Under the pieces are notes generated by a model. That model was not told the origin of the DNA, did no database searches, and was given only the letters and a program-made list of their open reading frames with translations. Of a stretch of DNA of 39,018 nucleotides, positions 7,176 to 15,027 are shown piece after piece; positions within the stretch are counted from its first letter, which is position 1, and every line of letters begins with the position of its first letter. A program made the position numbers and the translations under genes. Origin of the DNA: a virus; the IMG/VR virus record IMGVR_UViG_3300047446_000183, positions 1-39,018 of that record; one strand, given 5' to 3'.

Positions 7176-7520
7176 GTGCTCATATTATCTGGAGTAGGTG
7201 AACGCCTACGAGAAGAGAGGGATCGGTTGGGTTTGAACCAGACCGATTTTGGTATCGCTGCGGGCGTTAGCCGAGGAACTCAGAAGGCGTATGAGCTCGA
7301 ATCAAGCTCGCCCGATGTGCGCTACTTGGCGGCGTTGCAGGGCATGGCTGTGGATGTTCATTTTGTGCTCACTGGTAGTCGGCACTCGATTGATTCCGCG
7401 AACCTCAGTGAGGAAGAATCACTGGTGCTCGACCAGTTTCGTTCACTGCCCGAGCACGACCGTGCTTCCGTAAAACGGCTTACGGGCGCACTCGCAGCCA
7501 CTGTGCGAGTGAAGCAATAA
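7176..7520 (+). CDS. Prophage repressor, XRE-type HTH, no peptidase domain
   Basis: Keeps the early operon silent during lysogeny. About 114 residues. HTH: GERLREERDRLGLNQTDFGIAAGVSRGTQKAYELESSSP, then a short linker and a C-terminal helical segment beginning SEEESLVLDQFRSLPEHDRA that is probably the dimerisation part. There is no S24/LexA-like peptidase domain, so RecA-promoted self-cleavage is not possible in the usual way. The start is uncertain: GTG 7176 is used although no good ribosome site precedes it; the long frame back to ATG 7086 would run across the operator and the Cro-like gene. The gene ends before a strong terminator (7601-7625). The LexA-controlled gene downstream shares its C-terminal pattern. 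Confidence 0.85.
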   Translation: MLILSGVGERLREERDRLGLNQTDFGIAAGVSRGTQKAYELESSSPDVRYLAALQGMAVDVHFVLTGSRHSIDSANLSEEESLVLDQFRSLPEHDRASVKRLTGALAATVRVKQ

Positions 7521-7600
7521 CCGGAATAACCAACACGGCGCAGAGCGCCGGCAATGGATGCGATAGTCGTCTCATCGTTCATGCAGAGAAGCAAACAGAA

Positions 7601-7625
7601 GCCCGGCCATTCAGCCGGGCTTTTT
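7601..7625 (+). terminator. Rho-independent terminator after the repressor gene
   Basis: Perfect 7-bp GC stem (GCCCGGC, 7601-7607; GCCGGGC, 7614-7620) with a 6-base loop and five T's. It separates repressor transcription from the LexA-controlled unit. Confidence 0.9.
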
Positions 7626-7654
7626 GATTGCTGCGCCAAGAGAACGTGACTTTG

Positions 7655-7697
7655 TTGGCAAATTTCGCGCCCCCGTGTACTGTATGCGCATACAGTA
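7655..7697 (+). promoter_or_regulatory. SOS promoter with a perfect LexA box
   Basis: TACTGTATGCGCATACAGTA (7678-7697) is a perfect 20-bp palindrome matching the CTGT-N8-ACAG LexA consensus. TTGGCA (7655-7660) lies exactly 17 bp before TACTGT (7678-7683), which can serve as a -10 element as in the E. coli sulA promoter. LexA would then sit on the -10 region. The next ribosome site and start codon are those of the 59-aa gene at 7718. Confidence 0.88.
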
Positions 7698-7717
7698 CTT
7701 GCGTATGGAGTTTGCGC

Positions 7718-7897
7718 ATGTTGTCGATACGGAAGGCGGAACGCAGTCCCGCCCAAGAACAGCCACATTCACGCCGATACACGTCTCGAAAAGAGCGTGT
7801 GCTGCTGCGATGGTTTCGCCGCTTAGGGAAGGAGGATCGTGCTCATGTCCTTCGTTTTGTGTCGGCAATGGCCATAACAAAACAGCCAACCAAGTGA
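7718..7897 (+). CDS. LexA-controlled small basic protein, candidate antirepressor (Tum-like role)
   Basis: 59 residues, strongly basic, beginning MLSIRKAERSPAQEQPHSRR. GGAG lies seven bases before ATG 7718, 20 bp after a perfect LexA box. Residues 23-55 line up without gaps to the C-terminal part of the repressor (from SEEESLVLDQ): I count 14 identities in 33, including Phe-Arg-x-Leu and Asp-Arg-Ala-x-Val-x-Arg. It has no HTH. I infer that it pairs with the C-terminal segment of the repressor and inactivates it after DNA damage, the job done by Tum in phage 186, though no sequence relation to Tum is claimed. A terminator follows at 7915-7937. The gene is well supported; its function is inference. 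Confidence 0.75.
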   Translation: MLSIRKAERSPAQEQPHSRRYTSRKERVLLRWFRRLGKEDRAHVLRFVSAMAITKQPTK

Positions 7898-7914
7898 CTT
7901 TTCAAAGATGAATG

Positions 7915-7937
7915 AAGGCGCTCGAGGGCGTCTTTTT
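7915..7937 (+). terminator. Terminator after the LexA-controlled gene
   Basis: Stem AAGGCGC (7915-7921) with GCGTCTT (7928-7934, one G-T pair), six-base loop, T-run to 7937. It faces the converging late operon, whose stop codon begins at 7937. Confidence 0.6.
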
Positions 7938-9205
7938 CATGCCTGCGCGTTTTGCATTTTCTTCCATTCTCTGTCGGTCGCACGCTTTGCCGTCTTCTCG
8001 CTGGCGTACAACCACTGAAGCCTCTTGGGCTTGGATTGATCGCCTGCAGTAACCGTTTTCTCTGTCCCAGATTTTTCGTCTCGGTAGTGAGCAACGATGC
8101 CGGTGTAATCGCCTTTGTTTTCTTCCGCCAGTTCGTCCAGCGTGTCCTCCGGCAATTTGCTCTCCAGGTCGAGGCTCATGGTGTAGCCGCTGTCGGCGCT
8201 GAGGCTGTGCTGCACGTTACCGCCATACCAGATGATTTCGTCAATTTCGGCCTTCACGCCCTGGAGCGTATAGGTCAGTTCCGGGATCAGATCCGGCCGC
8301 CCTCGAGCGAGGGTATAGCTCAGTGTGGCGCTGCCGCGTTGCAGGCGGTTGAACTCGGCCCGGGCGGCGCGTAGCGCAGACTGCTGATCGCTGTAGGTAT
8401 GGCGCAGGTCCTTGAGATTTTCCCCGCCGCCGGCAATGGCCTCCTGCTTTTTTGCACTGTTCACATCGTAGTAATAGGCACGCACACCGTCGTAGCTATC
8501 GCGATCGGCTTGCAGGTAGCGGTGTTGGTCGCCATCGATGCGGGTCAGGGTGATATGGGGCAGCTCCATGCCGCTGGCCGTCTTGCCACCGCCGGCCGGC
8601 ATGCACAGCAAGCATCCAGCCTTGACCGTTGCCACCGCATCAAACTCTTCGCCAAGTCGACTGATCAGGTTGGCATCCGACTCATTGGCCTGGTCGAGCT
8701 GCAGAATGGGTAGGCCATCCAGGGCACCGGCAATCGTTGCGGTGAGGCCATTGCTGCTGGCGATGGCGCCAAGCACTTCGCCCAGGGTGGTGTTGCTCCA
8801 GCTGCGTTCGCGTTTGGCCTTGAGTCCTTTGCGCAGATCCGCCGATCGCGCGCGAATGCTGAGCACGTCTGGGGCTCCACTGTGCTCGGTTTCGTCCACC
8901 GTGTAGGTGCCTTTGTCGACCAGACCGGTGTCACTCCAACCCAGCCACAACCGCAGGATCGCGCCCTTTGGAGGAATGGCCAGCAGCCCATCATGGTCAC
9001 TGAGCCTGATGCTGAGTTGGTCGGCCTCAATCCCGCGATTGTCGGTCAGCTCCAGGCTCATCAGCCGCGGACTGATCATCTGCGCTATGTCATTGCCATC
9101 GACGGTCAGACGAAACGCCGGCACCGGATACGTGGCATCACGACGACTCTGCTCCAGGGTGCTTTTCACGTAGCCCGTAACGCGGGCGATCGCGGCATCG
9201 ATCAC
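7937..9205 (-). CDS. D: Late control gene D protein, tail hub (P2 gpD-like)
   Basis: Hub protein of the baseplate-tail junction in contractile tails; P2 gpD has 387 residues, this one 422. The product starts MIDAAIARVTGYVKSTLEQS (GTG start at 9205, overlapping the gpU stop as GTGA) and contains the family segment LMSLELTDNRGIEADQLSIRLSD near residues 45-70. The Lys/Glu-rich end (SEKTAKRATDREWKKMQNAQA) contains a LysM-like KRLQWLYASEKTAKRA piece. An upstream continuous frame to 9568 is an artefact overlapping gpU. Last gene of the FI operon, ending at the converging terminator. Confidence 0.92.
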   Translation of the reverse strand: MIDAAIARVTGYVKSTLEQSRRDATYPVPAFRLTVDGNDIAQMISPRLMSLELTDNRGIEADQLSIRLSDHDGLLAIPPKGAILRLWLGWSDTGLVDKGTYTVDETEHSGAPDVLSIRARSADLRKGLKAKRERSWSNTTLGEVLGAIASSNGLTATIAGALDGLPILQLDQANESDANLISRLGEEFDAVATVKAGCLLCMPAGGGKTASGMELPHITLTRIDGDQHRYLQADRDSYDGVRAYYYDVNSAKKQEAIAGGGENLKDLRHTYSDQQSALRAARAEFNRLQRGSATLSYTLARGRPDLIPELTYTLQGVKAEIDEIIWYGGNVQHSLSADSGYTMSLDLESKLPEDTLDELAEENKGDYTGIVAHYRDEKSGTEKTVTAGDQSKPKRLQWLYASEKTAKRATDREWKKMQNAQA

Positions 9206-9642
9206 AGCAGCCCCCTCAGAATGTTCAGTCCGGCGCCGGTGCTGGCGCCGAGCAGATCCACCCGACCATCGTCGACACGTTTCAGGCTCAGGTTGAATTC
9301 GATGCGCCGCGCGGCGCCGTTGGAAAAGAAAATGGTCCGGGTTTCGGTCAGGTTTTCGATCACCCACAGCCCGCACAACCGGCCCGTGCCCTCGACCATG
9401 GGCCAGGCCTTGCCGGTGTCTGCCATCTGGCGCAACGCGTCCAGGCTCAAGACTGAGCCGGCCAACTCCGGGAGGATGATGCCGGGGAGGGTGATGGCGT
9501 CTTCCCCACGTCCCAGGAACTGGCGGGCTGGTTGAGCGCCGATGCGGTTGCTGCTGGGATGGCGCCAATCGGTCTGGCGCTGCATCTCTTGGTATGCAGC
9601 CGTGTGCAGGCTGAAAACGAACATGCCGAGGGCAAGCATCAT
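9202..9642 (-). CDS. U: Tail terminator/assembly protein (P2 gpU-like)
   Basis: 146 residues against about 159 in P2. The protein caps or finishes the tail tube in P2-type tails. It begins MMLALGMFVFSLHTAAYQEMQ and carries GEDAITLPGIILPELAG (about 46-62), FFSNGAARRIEFNLSLKRVDD (about 104-124) and an end of NILRGLL. These are typical gpU features. It lies six bases after the tape measure stop and overlaps D by four bases. Confidence 0.92.
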   Translation of the reverse strand: MMLALGMFVFSLHTAAYQEMQRQTDWRHPSSNRIGAQPARQFLGRGEDAITLPGIILPELAGSVLSLDALRQMADTGKAWPMVEGTGRLCGLWVIENLTETRTIFFSNGAARRIEFNLSLKRVDDGRVDLLGASTGAGLNILRGLL

Positions 9643-9648
9643 ACGGGG

Positions 9649-12600
9649 TTACTCCTGGTCTGACAGTCGGCTGCGATTGCGCGCAGACTTTTCGCTGTCG
9701 ATACGGGCCAGCTCGGCGCGGACTGCACGCGCAACGGCTTGCGCATCCATCCCCGGCGTAGGGTGGATGTTGATTTCATAGTGGTCATGACTGTCATAGG
9801 TTGAGGCGGCCGGAGGCGTGATAGGCGCTCGACTGTCGATTTCAATGGCCGGCGTTGCGGCAGTCCCCATGGCCATGGCGGGCGCCGCGATGCTGCCCAA
9901 TGCCAGCGCGCCGGCAGCGGTGACCTGTTTGCCAAGACTGGCCAACATCCCAAGCACACCGGAATTCGCTCCAGAAGGGGAGGCCAACGGCGTTTGCGCA
10001 GCGGCTTGCGCGGCCTTGAGCGGTTGAGCCACGCCGGCCGCTTCGGCTGGGGTGCGCTGTTCGCCGGCCGGCGCCGGTCCGCTGATCGCATTCATGACAG
10101 ACGCGCCGGCGGCGGTGAGCTGTTTGCCGAGGCTAGCCAGCATCCCCTGAACGCCCGAATCGACGCTGGTGGATTCGGTCGCAGGTAACTGCGTAACGGC
10201 TTGCGCGGCCTTGAGTGGTTGGGCCACACCAGCCGCCTCAGCCGGGGTGCGTGGGGTTTCCATCGCGGATGGTCCGGCGATGGCATTCATCACGAACGAC
10301 CCCGCGCTGGTGAGTTGCTTGCTGATACCGGCGACGGCATCAAGCGGCCCCTGTTCACCGGATTGCAGGCCTTTCGTCAGACCCGCCATGGTGAATCCGC
10401 CCAATTCGGCAAAGACCCGCGACGGGCTGTGGATGCCGAGCTTTTCCTTGAACCAATCGATGGTCGAGCCGCCGATCGAGGTGATGGCATCCTTAATCTG
10501 TCCGGCGCCGGCCATCAAGCCGTTGACCAGGCCGTTGACGATCATGTTGCCGAACTCGGTGAAGCGCGTCGGCAGGTCCACTCCCAGGTAGCTGAGCACG
10601 CCGGCGAAGGCCTGGTAGATCAGGCCGATTGGGCTGAAGTTGGCCAGGGTGGTGAGAATGCCGCCGATACCACCGCTGAAGCCGGCCTTGATCTCGGTCC
10701 AGGCATTGGCGAAGTACAGCTTCACCTGGTCCCAGTTCTGATAGATGAGGTAACCGGCGCCGGCCAGTGTGGCCACCACGGCGGCGATCGCCAGTGCTAC
10801 GGGGTTGGCCGTCAAGCCCCACAGCGCGATGCTGACGGCGCGGATGGCGGTTACCAACCCGCTGCTGAAAGCCACGGCGAGTACTCTCAGCAGGCCCAGC
10901 AGCGTGGGGATTTTCAAACCCAGCATGGACAGGGCGAAACGCACGGCGAGGAATGGGCCAAGCACACCGGCAATGCCGAGCGCGACGACCCCGAAGCCAG
11001 CAGAGAGGGCGGCAATCCCCGCCGCGACTTTCAGCAGGCTGGCGACCAGAGTGGGGTTTTCAGTGGCCCATGTGTTCACCCGCTCGATGATGCGGTTGAA
11101 ACCGTCGACCAGCTCGATGATGGTCGGTCGCAATGTTTCGCCCAGGGCGCTGCTGAGATTGAACAGGCGGTTCTGTGTCATCTGCCAACGGGCTGACAAT
11201 TGTTGGCCTTTGATGTCGCCCTCGCGCTGCATCGACCCGCTGCCCTTGGTGCTGTTCACCAGCTCCAGCTGGCGCCGGTATTCGCCGATGTTGGCAGCGA
11301 GCTTCGCGGCATCGTCGCCGTATTCCTTGCCGAACAGCTCCGTCATAACGCCGAGCTGGTCGGCCTTGGGTAATTTACTCACGGCATCCAGTACCTTCTG
11401 GATGGTGCCGGTAGCATCCTTGGCCATGCCCTCTTGCACGGCCTTCGCTTCGAGTCCTACAGCAGCCAGCCCCTTCTGAAACCGCTTCGGCTGCTGCGTG
11501 GCGATCGCCAGTTCGCGGATCATGGCATTGGTGGCCGTCCCCGCGACTTCCGCCGAGGCGCCCAAGGTCAGGAACGTCGAGCCCAAGGCTGCTGCATCCT
11601 TGAACGACATGCCCACGGAAGCCGTGATGCCCGCCGTGCGCTGCATCACTTCGATGATGTCGGAGCCTTTCGACATGGCGTTGTCGTCGAGGAAGTTGAT
11701 GGCGTCGCCCAGCTGGCTGACGTTCTTGATCGGCAGTTTGTAGAGCTGGGCAATTCGCGCCAGGCTCTCGCCGACCTGGTCGGCAGGCAATTCGAAAGCC
11801 GTAGCCGCCGTGGCGGCGACACGGGCGAATTCGAGAAGGTTGTCTTTGCCCTGAATGCCCATGCGAGCGCCGCCCTCGACGAGCGCGGCGATGTCCGTGG
11901 TGGCCATGGGGATGCTTTCGCCCATCTTCTTGATGGCCGCGCCCATGTCGTAATAGGTCTGGGTGAGTTTGCCGTTGTCATCGCGGGCACCCTCGACCTG
12001 CTTGGCGACGCCGGCCATGGCGTCCTCGAAGCTCGAGTAGTTCTTCACCATCGCCAGTATTGGCAGCCCGGCCGCCGCACCGGTGGCGGCCGCACTGGCG
12101 CCGGCGGTGGCGGTGACTCCCACCATCTCCCGACTCTTGCCGAAGTTGCTGCGCAGTTTCGCAGCCCGGGCCTGTCGCGCATTCAGGGCGGCAAGGCGTT
12201 CGCTTTGCGTATTGATGCTGGCCGTGGTCGCGCCGATCTGCTCACGCAGCTGGCGTTCGTGACCACTGAGGGATTTGGTGCTGATGCCGGCGTCATTGAG
12301 CCGGGTGCGCAGGCTCTGGAGCTTTTCGCTTTGTTGCTGGTGGGCCTGTTTCAGCGCCTGGGCTTCCCGCACCGCCGCACGGAATTCCTTGGCCATCGCT
12401 TTGGTTGGCACGCCGGTGGCCGCGAATTGCTGACTAAGCCCTTTGACCTTGGCTTGCGCGGCTTCCAGCGCCTGGCTGGTCTCTTGAGCGGCTGCCCGCT
12501 GGGAGCGCCAGGCACTGATGTCATTTTGTTGGGTGTTGAGTTCCTTGAGACGGTCGCGGGCGCTCTTCAGCGCCCGTGCCGTTTCGAGGCTGCCCTGGCT

Positions 12601-12672
12601 GATTTGCCGCAGCGGCGCGGAGGCTTTGTCGATGGCATTGAGCAATACCTGAAGTCGTAGATCATTGGCCAT
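9649..12672 (-). CDS. T: Tail tape measure protein (P2 gpT-like)
   Basis: 1007 residues, compared with about 815 in P2; length should set tail length. The N-terminal 190 residues form a coiled coil (QQNDISAWRSQRAAAQETSQ, EKLQSLRTRLNDAGIS). A TP901-type tape measure core follows (SSFEDAMAGVAKQVEGARDD, IKKMGESIPMATTDIAALVEGG, about 215-420). A hydrophobic centre (about 535-640) has several potential membrane-active helices (TLVASLLKVAAGIAALSAG, LAIAAVVATLAGAGYLIY). Near the C-terminus is a tandem repeat of 65 residues, two full copies plus part of a third. ATG 12672 overlaps the E' stop. Confidence 0.95.
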   Translation of the reverse strand: MANDLRLQVLLNAIDKASAPLRQISQGSLETARALKSARDRLKELNTQQNDISAWRSQRAAAQETSQALEAAQAKVKGLSQQFAATGVPTKAMAKEFRAAVREAQALKQAHQQQSEKLQSLRTRLNDAGISTKSLSGHERQLREQIGATTASINTQSERLAALNARQARAAKLRSNFGKSREMVGVTATAGASAAATGAAAGLPILAMVKNYSSFEDAMAGVAKQVEGARDDNGKLTQTYYDMGAAIKKMGESIPMATTDIAALVEGGARMGIQGKDNLLEFARVAATAATAFELPADQVGESLARIAQLYKLPIKNVSQLGDAINFLDDNAMSKGSDIIEVMQRTAGITASVGMSFKDAAALGSTFLTLGASAEVAGTATNAMIRELAIATQQPKRFQKGLAAVGLEAKAVQEGMAKDATGTIQKVLDAVSKLPKADQLGVMTELFGKEYGDDAAKLAANIGEYRRQLELVNSTKGSGSMQREGDIKGQQLSARWQMTQNRLFNLSSALGETLRPTIIELVDGFNRIIERVNTWATENPTLVASLLKVAAGIAALSAGFGVVALGIAGVLGPFLAVRFALSMLGLKIPTLLGLLRVLAVAFSSGLVTAIRAVSIALWGLTANPVALAIAAVVATLAGAGYLIYQNWDQVKLYFANAWTEIKAGFSGGIGGILTTLANFSPIGLIYQAFAGVLSYLGVDLPTRFTEFGNMIVNGLVNGLMAGAGQIKDAITSIGGSTIDWFKEKLGIHSPSRVFAELGGFTMAGLTKGLQSGEQGPLDAVAGISKQLTSAGSFVMNAIAGPSAMETPRTPAEAAGVAQPLKAAQAVTQLPATESTSVDSGVQGMLASLGKQLTAAGASVMNAISGPAPAGEQRTPAEAAGVAQPLKAAQAAAQTPLASPSGANSGVLGMLASLGKQVTAAGALALGSIAAPAMAMGTAATPAIEIDSRAPITPPAASTYDSHDHYEINIHPTPGMDAQAVARAVRAELARIDSEKSARNRSRLSDQE
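9931..10320 (-). repeat. Two tandem 195-bp repeats within the tape measure gene
   Basis: Unit 1 (10320-10126) and unit 2 (10125-9931) each encode 65 residues starting KQLT(S/A)AGS or KQLTAAGA and containing RTPAEAAGVAQPLKAAQA and GMLASLGKQ. A partial third unit (KQVTAAGALALGSIAAP) follows from 9930. The exact codon spacing of 195 bp keeps the frame. The extra repeats account for part of the length excess over P2 gpT. Confidence 0.85.
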
Positions 12673-12781
12673 CGGCGCTACTCCTGACCCGCGCCCTCTC
12701 GCGCCAGTCCATCAGTTCCTGTAGGCCCAGCCGATCCATGTCGGCCGGTGCCCAGTGAAAGACCACGGCCAGATCGGCCAT
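12662..12781 (-). CDS. Tail protein E', made as a -1 frameshift extension of E (P2 GpE family)
   Basis: The reading frame gives MADLAVVFHWAPADMDRLGL followed by QELMDWRERARVRSS, the GpE-family signature (VFHW, ELMxWRERAR). In P2, E' is translated only as an E+E' fusion by -1 slippage at T TTT TTG. The same heptamer occurs here in the correct register at 12838-12832, and the -1 frame is open from there to the stop at 12662. An internal ATG exists at 12781, but no good ribosome site precedes it. The fusion acts as a tape measure chaperone. Confidence 0.85.
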   Translation of the reverse strand: MADLAVVFHWAPADMDRLGLQELMDWRERARVRSSADGQ

Positions 12782-12789
12782 GGCGTCCT

Positions 12790-13137
12790 CTACGCAACGA
12801 GGGATGCATCCGTCTTCGCCTGCTTCTGCAGCAAAAAACCGACGACCTTGCCGCCGATGGCCAGCAGGTCGGCAGGGTCCATGCCGGCCGCTTCGGGGGC
12901 GGTGATGCCAGGTGAGCTGATGCGCGGGATGACCTTGATCAGGCTGGCCACGTCGAGGTTCAGCAGCTCGGCCAGGTGAATGCCACGCAACTCACCGGCG
13001 CACGGTTTGCGCAGGGTGACGGCGCTGATGAGTTGCTTGCCGCGCTGGATAGGGGTGTCGAGTTCTACGGTGTTCTCGTCGTGCTTGTTTTCTTCAGGCG
13101 CGATAACGGTGGATTCTGCGTTGTCAGGTGTGGACAT
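12790..13137 (-). CDS. E: Tail assembly protein E (P2 gpE-like)
   Basis: 115 residues against about 91 in P2. The family core is VELDTPIQRGKQLISAVTLRKP and CAGELRGIHLAELLNLDVASL, then ITAPEAAGMDPADLLAIGGKVVGFLLQ. ATG 13137 has GGAG eight bases before it; the longer frame to 13281 would overlap the tail tube gene. The protein is a short assembly chaperone made together with its frameshifted form E+E', which help the tape measure fold. Confident. Confidence 0.9.
   Translation of the reverse strand: MSTPDNAESTVIAPEENKHDENTVELDTPIQRGKQLISAVTLRKPCAGELRGIHLAELLNLDVASLIKVIPRISSPGITAPEAAGMDPADLLAIGGKVVGFLLQKQAKTDASLVA
12832..12838 (-). promoter_or_regulatory. Programmed -1 frameshift site in gene E
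   Basis: Minus-strand heptamer TTTTTTG, in frame as GGT TTT TTG (Gly-Phe-Leu) of gene E. This is the slippery sequence known for the P2 E/E' pair. Confidence 0.8.
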
Positions 13138-13186
13138 GGGTTTGCTCCAGGAGGTGGGGTGCGCCCTCGATCGAGGGCGATTTGAG

Positions 13187-13702
13187 TTAGATGCCGATGG
13201 CCTTGCGCTGGGCTTCGAGCATGTCTTTGCCGTCGACCATCTCAACAAAGTTGAGCAGGTCGATTTCAATGATGACTTCACCGTCGACGATCAGTTTGTA
13301 GTAGCTGCAGGTGGTGGTCATGCTGTGCTCGGTGTCTTCACCGGGTTGGGCATCACCCATTTCGATGGTCTCGTGACGGCCACGCACAACGACTTCCACG
13401 CTGCTCATTTCTTCGGTGTCGTCCTGCTGGAAAGCACCGGTAAAGCGCAGCAGCACACCGGACGCCTTGACCATGCCGAACTGGCGCAGGGAGATCAGAT
13501 CAAGGCCGCCGGTTTTCCACTCCAGCTGAATGCCGTCATCGGAGAAGCCCAGGTCAGCCTTGACTGGGCCGTTCATGCCGCCGCCGCGATAGGACTCCAT
13601 CTTGCGGCCGAGGGCGGGCAAGGTGACGGACTTGGCGACGGCCAGATAGCTGCTGCCGTCGTTGAAAAGGTTCATGTTCTTGAGTTTGCGGGGCAGGGCC
13701 AT
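13187..13702 (-). CDS. FII: Major tail tube protein (P2 gpFII-like)
   Basis: 171 residues, the same size as P2 FII (about 172). It begins MALPRKLKNMNLFNDGSSYL and has the tube motif TLPALGRKMESYRGGGMNGP (28-47) and YYKLIVDGEVIIEIDLLNFV near 134-153. It polymerises as the inner tube of the contractile tail. It is the second gene of the late FI operon, 57 bp after the sheath gene. Confidence 0.95.
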   Translation of the reverse strand: MALPRKLKNMNLFNDGSSYLAVAKSVTLPALGRKMESYRGGGMNGPVKADLGFSDDGIQLEWKTGGLDLISLRQFGMVKASGVLLRFTGAFQQDDTEEMSSVEVVVRGRHETIEMGDAQPGEDTEHSMTTTCSYYKLIVDGEVIIEIDLLNFVEMVDGKDMLEAQRKAIGI

Positions 13703-13759
13703 GGCGGTGTTCTCCGATCGGCAGGCGCAGGGTTTCCTCCCCGTGAGGGGAGGCCCGGG

Positions 13760-14932
13760 TTAGCTGTTGAGGCGGCTGGCAAAGTCGACCAGGTAGCGGT
13801 CGGTGATGCGCTGACGCAGGGTGAGGTCTTCCAGCGGCGGCACAGGGGTGTAGTCGTAGTCGATGTACAACTTGCCGGCCTTGAGCGTGGTCTCGTCGTT
13901 GATGTCGTCGGGGTACCAGGCGCTGCCGCCGATCAGATAGCCGCCGGCGATCATTTCGCGGAACTTGTCGTTGATGCTTTCGAGCATGTCGCGCACTAGC
14001 GAGGGGTGCATGGGTTTATCCATGGCCCACATCTGCGCGTTGGCCATGGTGTCGGCCAGTACCTGGGCGGTGCGCGTGTAGTTCTCAAAAGCGAACAGCG
14101 GATCGTCACTGCAGGTGCGGCTGCCCCAGAAGCGATAGCCGCCCTCGTTGATCAGGGTGGTGACCTCGTTGCCGTTGAGGTAGTTGGCATCGGTAGCCGG
14201 GTTTTGCAGATCCCAGAACACGTCAGCACTGATACCGGTCACGCCATTGACGGCGACGTTGGACAGGGTTTTGTGCCAGCCCACCTCCTGGTCAATCTTG
14301 GCGCGCAGACCCAGTGCCCGGGCAACGGCCGGAGCGTTGACGGTAGCGCTGGTGACGGTGTCCCAGTTCTGGAAGTCGGGCCAGATGACCATGACTTCGC
14401 GGGCGCCGAAGTTCTCGCGGTAGGCGGTCGCTTCTTCCTTGGTCTGGCAGTCCCAGGCATTGACGTAGGCGAAGGCTCGCAGCTGTTGAGCTATCGCCAC
14501 CAGCGCAGTAGCCACAGGCTGAGTATCGAGACCTGGCACGCCGAGAATGCGCGGCGTGACTTTCAGACGGGACTTCGCCGCGAGCAGCGCTTTCATGCCG
14601 GTGTATTTGCCGGCAGCGGTGGTGGTGCCGATCAGGTTGCTGGTGGTCGCGGCTTCGTCGGCGCCTTTGGCGACACGAACGACGACAGTCACTGGCTTGG
14701 TCTGGTCGGCGATGGCCTGCAAGCTGGCAGCCAGCGTGCCTTGGGTACCGGCCTTGCCGATCGCGGCTTGAACGTTGGTGATCAGGACAGGGGTGTCCAG
14801 AGGAAACATCGTGGCATCGGCATCTTCGGCAGTACAGACCAGGCCGATGACAGCGGTGGAAACAGTGCGAATGGGGCGCGTGCCCTCGTTGATTTCGAGG
14901 ACTCGCACGCCGTGATGGTATTCGTCGGCCAT
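13760..14932 (-). CDS. FI: Tail sheath protein (P2 gpFI-like)
   Basis: 390 residues, close to P2 FI (about 396). It begins MADEYHHGVRVLEINEGTRP, with the sheath motif PVLITNVQAAIGKAG and a C-terminal YTPVPPLEDLTLRQRITDRYL stretch split here by position, typical for phage sheath subunits. ATG 14932 is used; a frame back to 14968 exists but adds an unlikely leader. It is the first gene of its operon. An Ogr-type palindrome lies 77-95 bp upstream (15009-15027). Confidence 0.95.
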   Translation of the reverse strand: MADEYHHGVRVLEINEGTRPIRTVSTAVIGLVCTAEDADATMFPLDTPVLITNVQAAIGKAGTQGTLAASLQAIADQTKPVTVVVRVAKGADEAATTSNLIGTTTAAGKYTGMKALLAAKSRLKVTPRILGVPGLDTQPVATALVAIAQQLRAFAYVNAWDCQTKEEATAYRENFGAREVMVIWPDFQNWDTVTSATVNAPAVARALGLRAKIDQEVGWHKTLSNVAVNGVTGISADVFWDLQNPATDANYLNGNEVTTLINEGGYRFWGSRTCSDDPLFAFENYTRTAQVLADTMANAQMWAMDKPMHPSLVRDMLESINDKFREMIAGGYLIGGSAWYPDDINDETTLKAGKLYIDYDYTPVPPLEDLTLRQRITDRYLVDFASRLNS

Positions 14933-15008
14933 GGGGTTTGCCTGCGCAGTGATGGAAAGACGCTGCACAGGCTGCCGCGCGCGCGCCGGATGTTCGAGCG
15001 CTGCAAGT

Positions 15009-15027
15009 TGTAGCGACGGGCGCTACA
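15009..15027 (-). promoter_or_regulatory. Late activator (Ogr) binding site upstream of FI
   Basis: TGTAGC (15009-15014) and GCTACA (15022-15027) form a palindrome with a 7-base centre, TGT-N13-ACA overall. P2-type activators bind TGT...ACA dyads about 55 bp before late starts. It overlaps the stop codon of the upstream gene. Confidence 0.75.

Noticed and set aside
7628-7717. Upstream start for the SOS-controlled gene
   Set aside because: The added part would read through the terminator region and the LexA box; ATG 7718 has the ribosome site.
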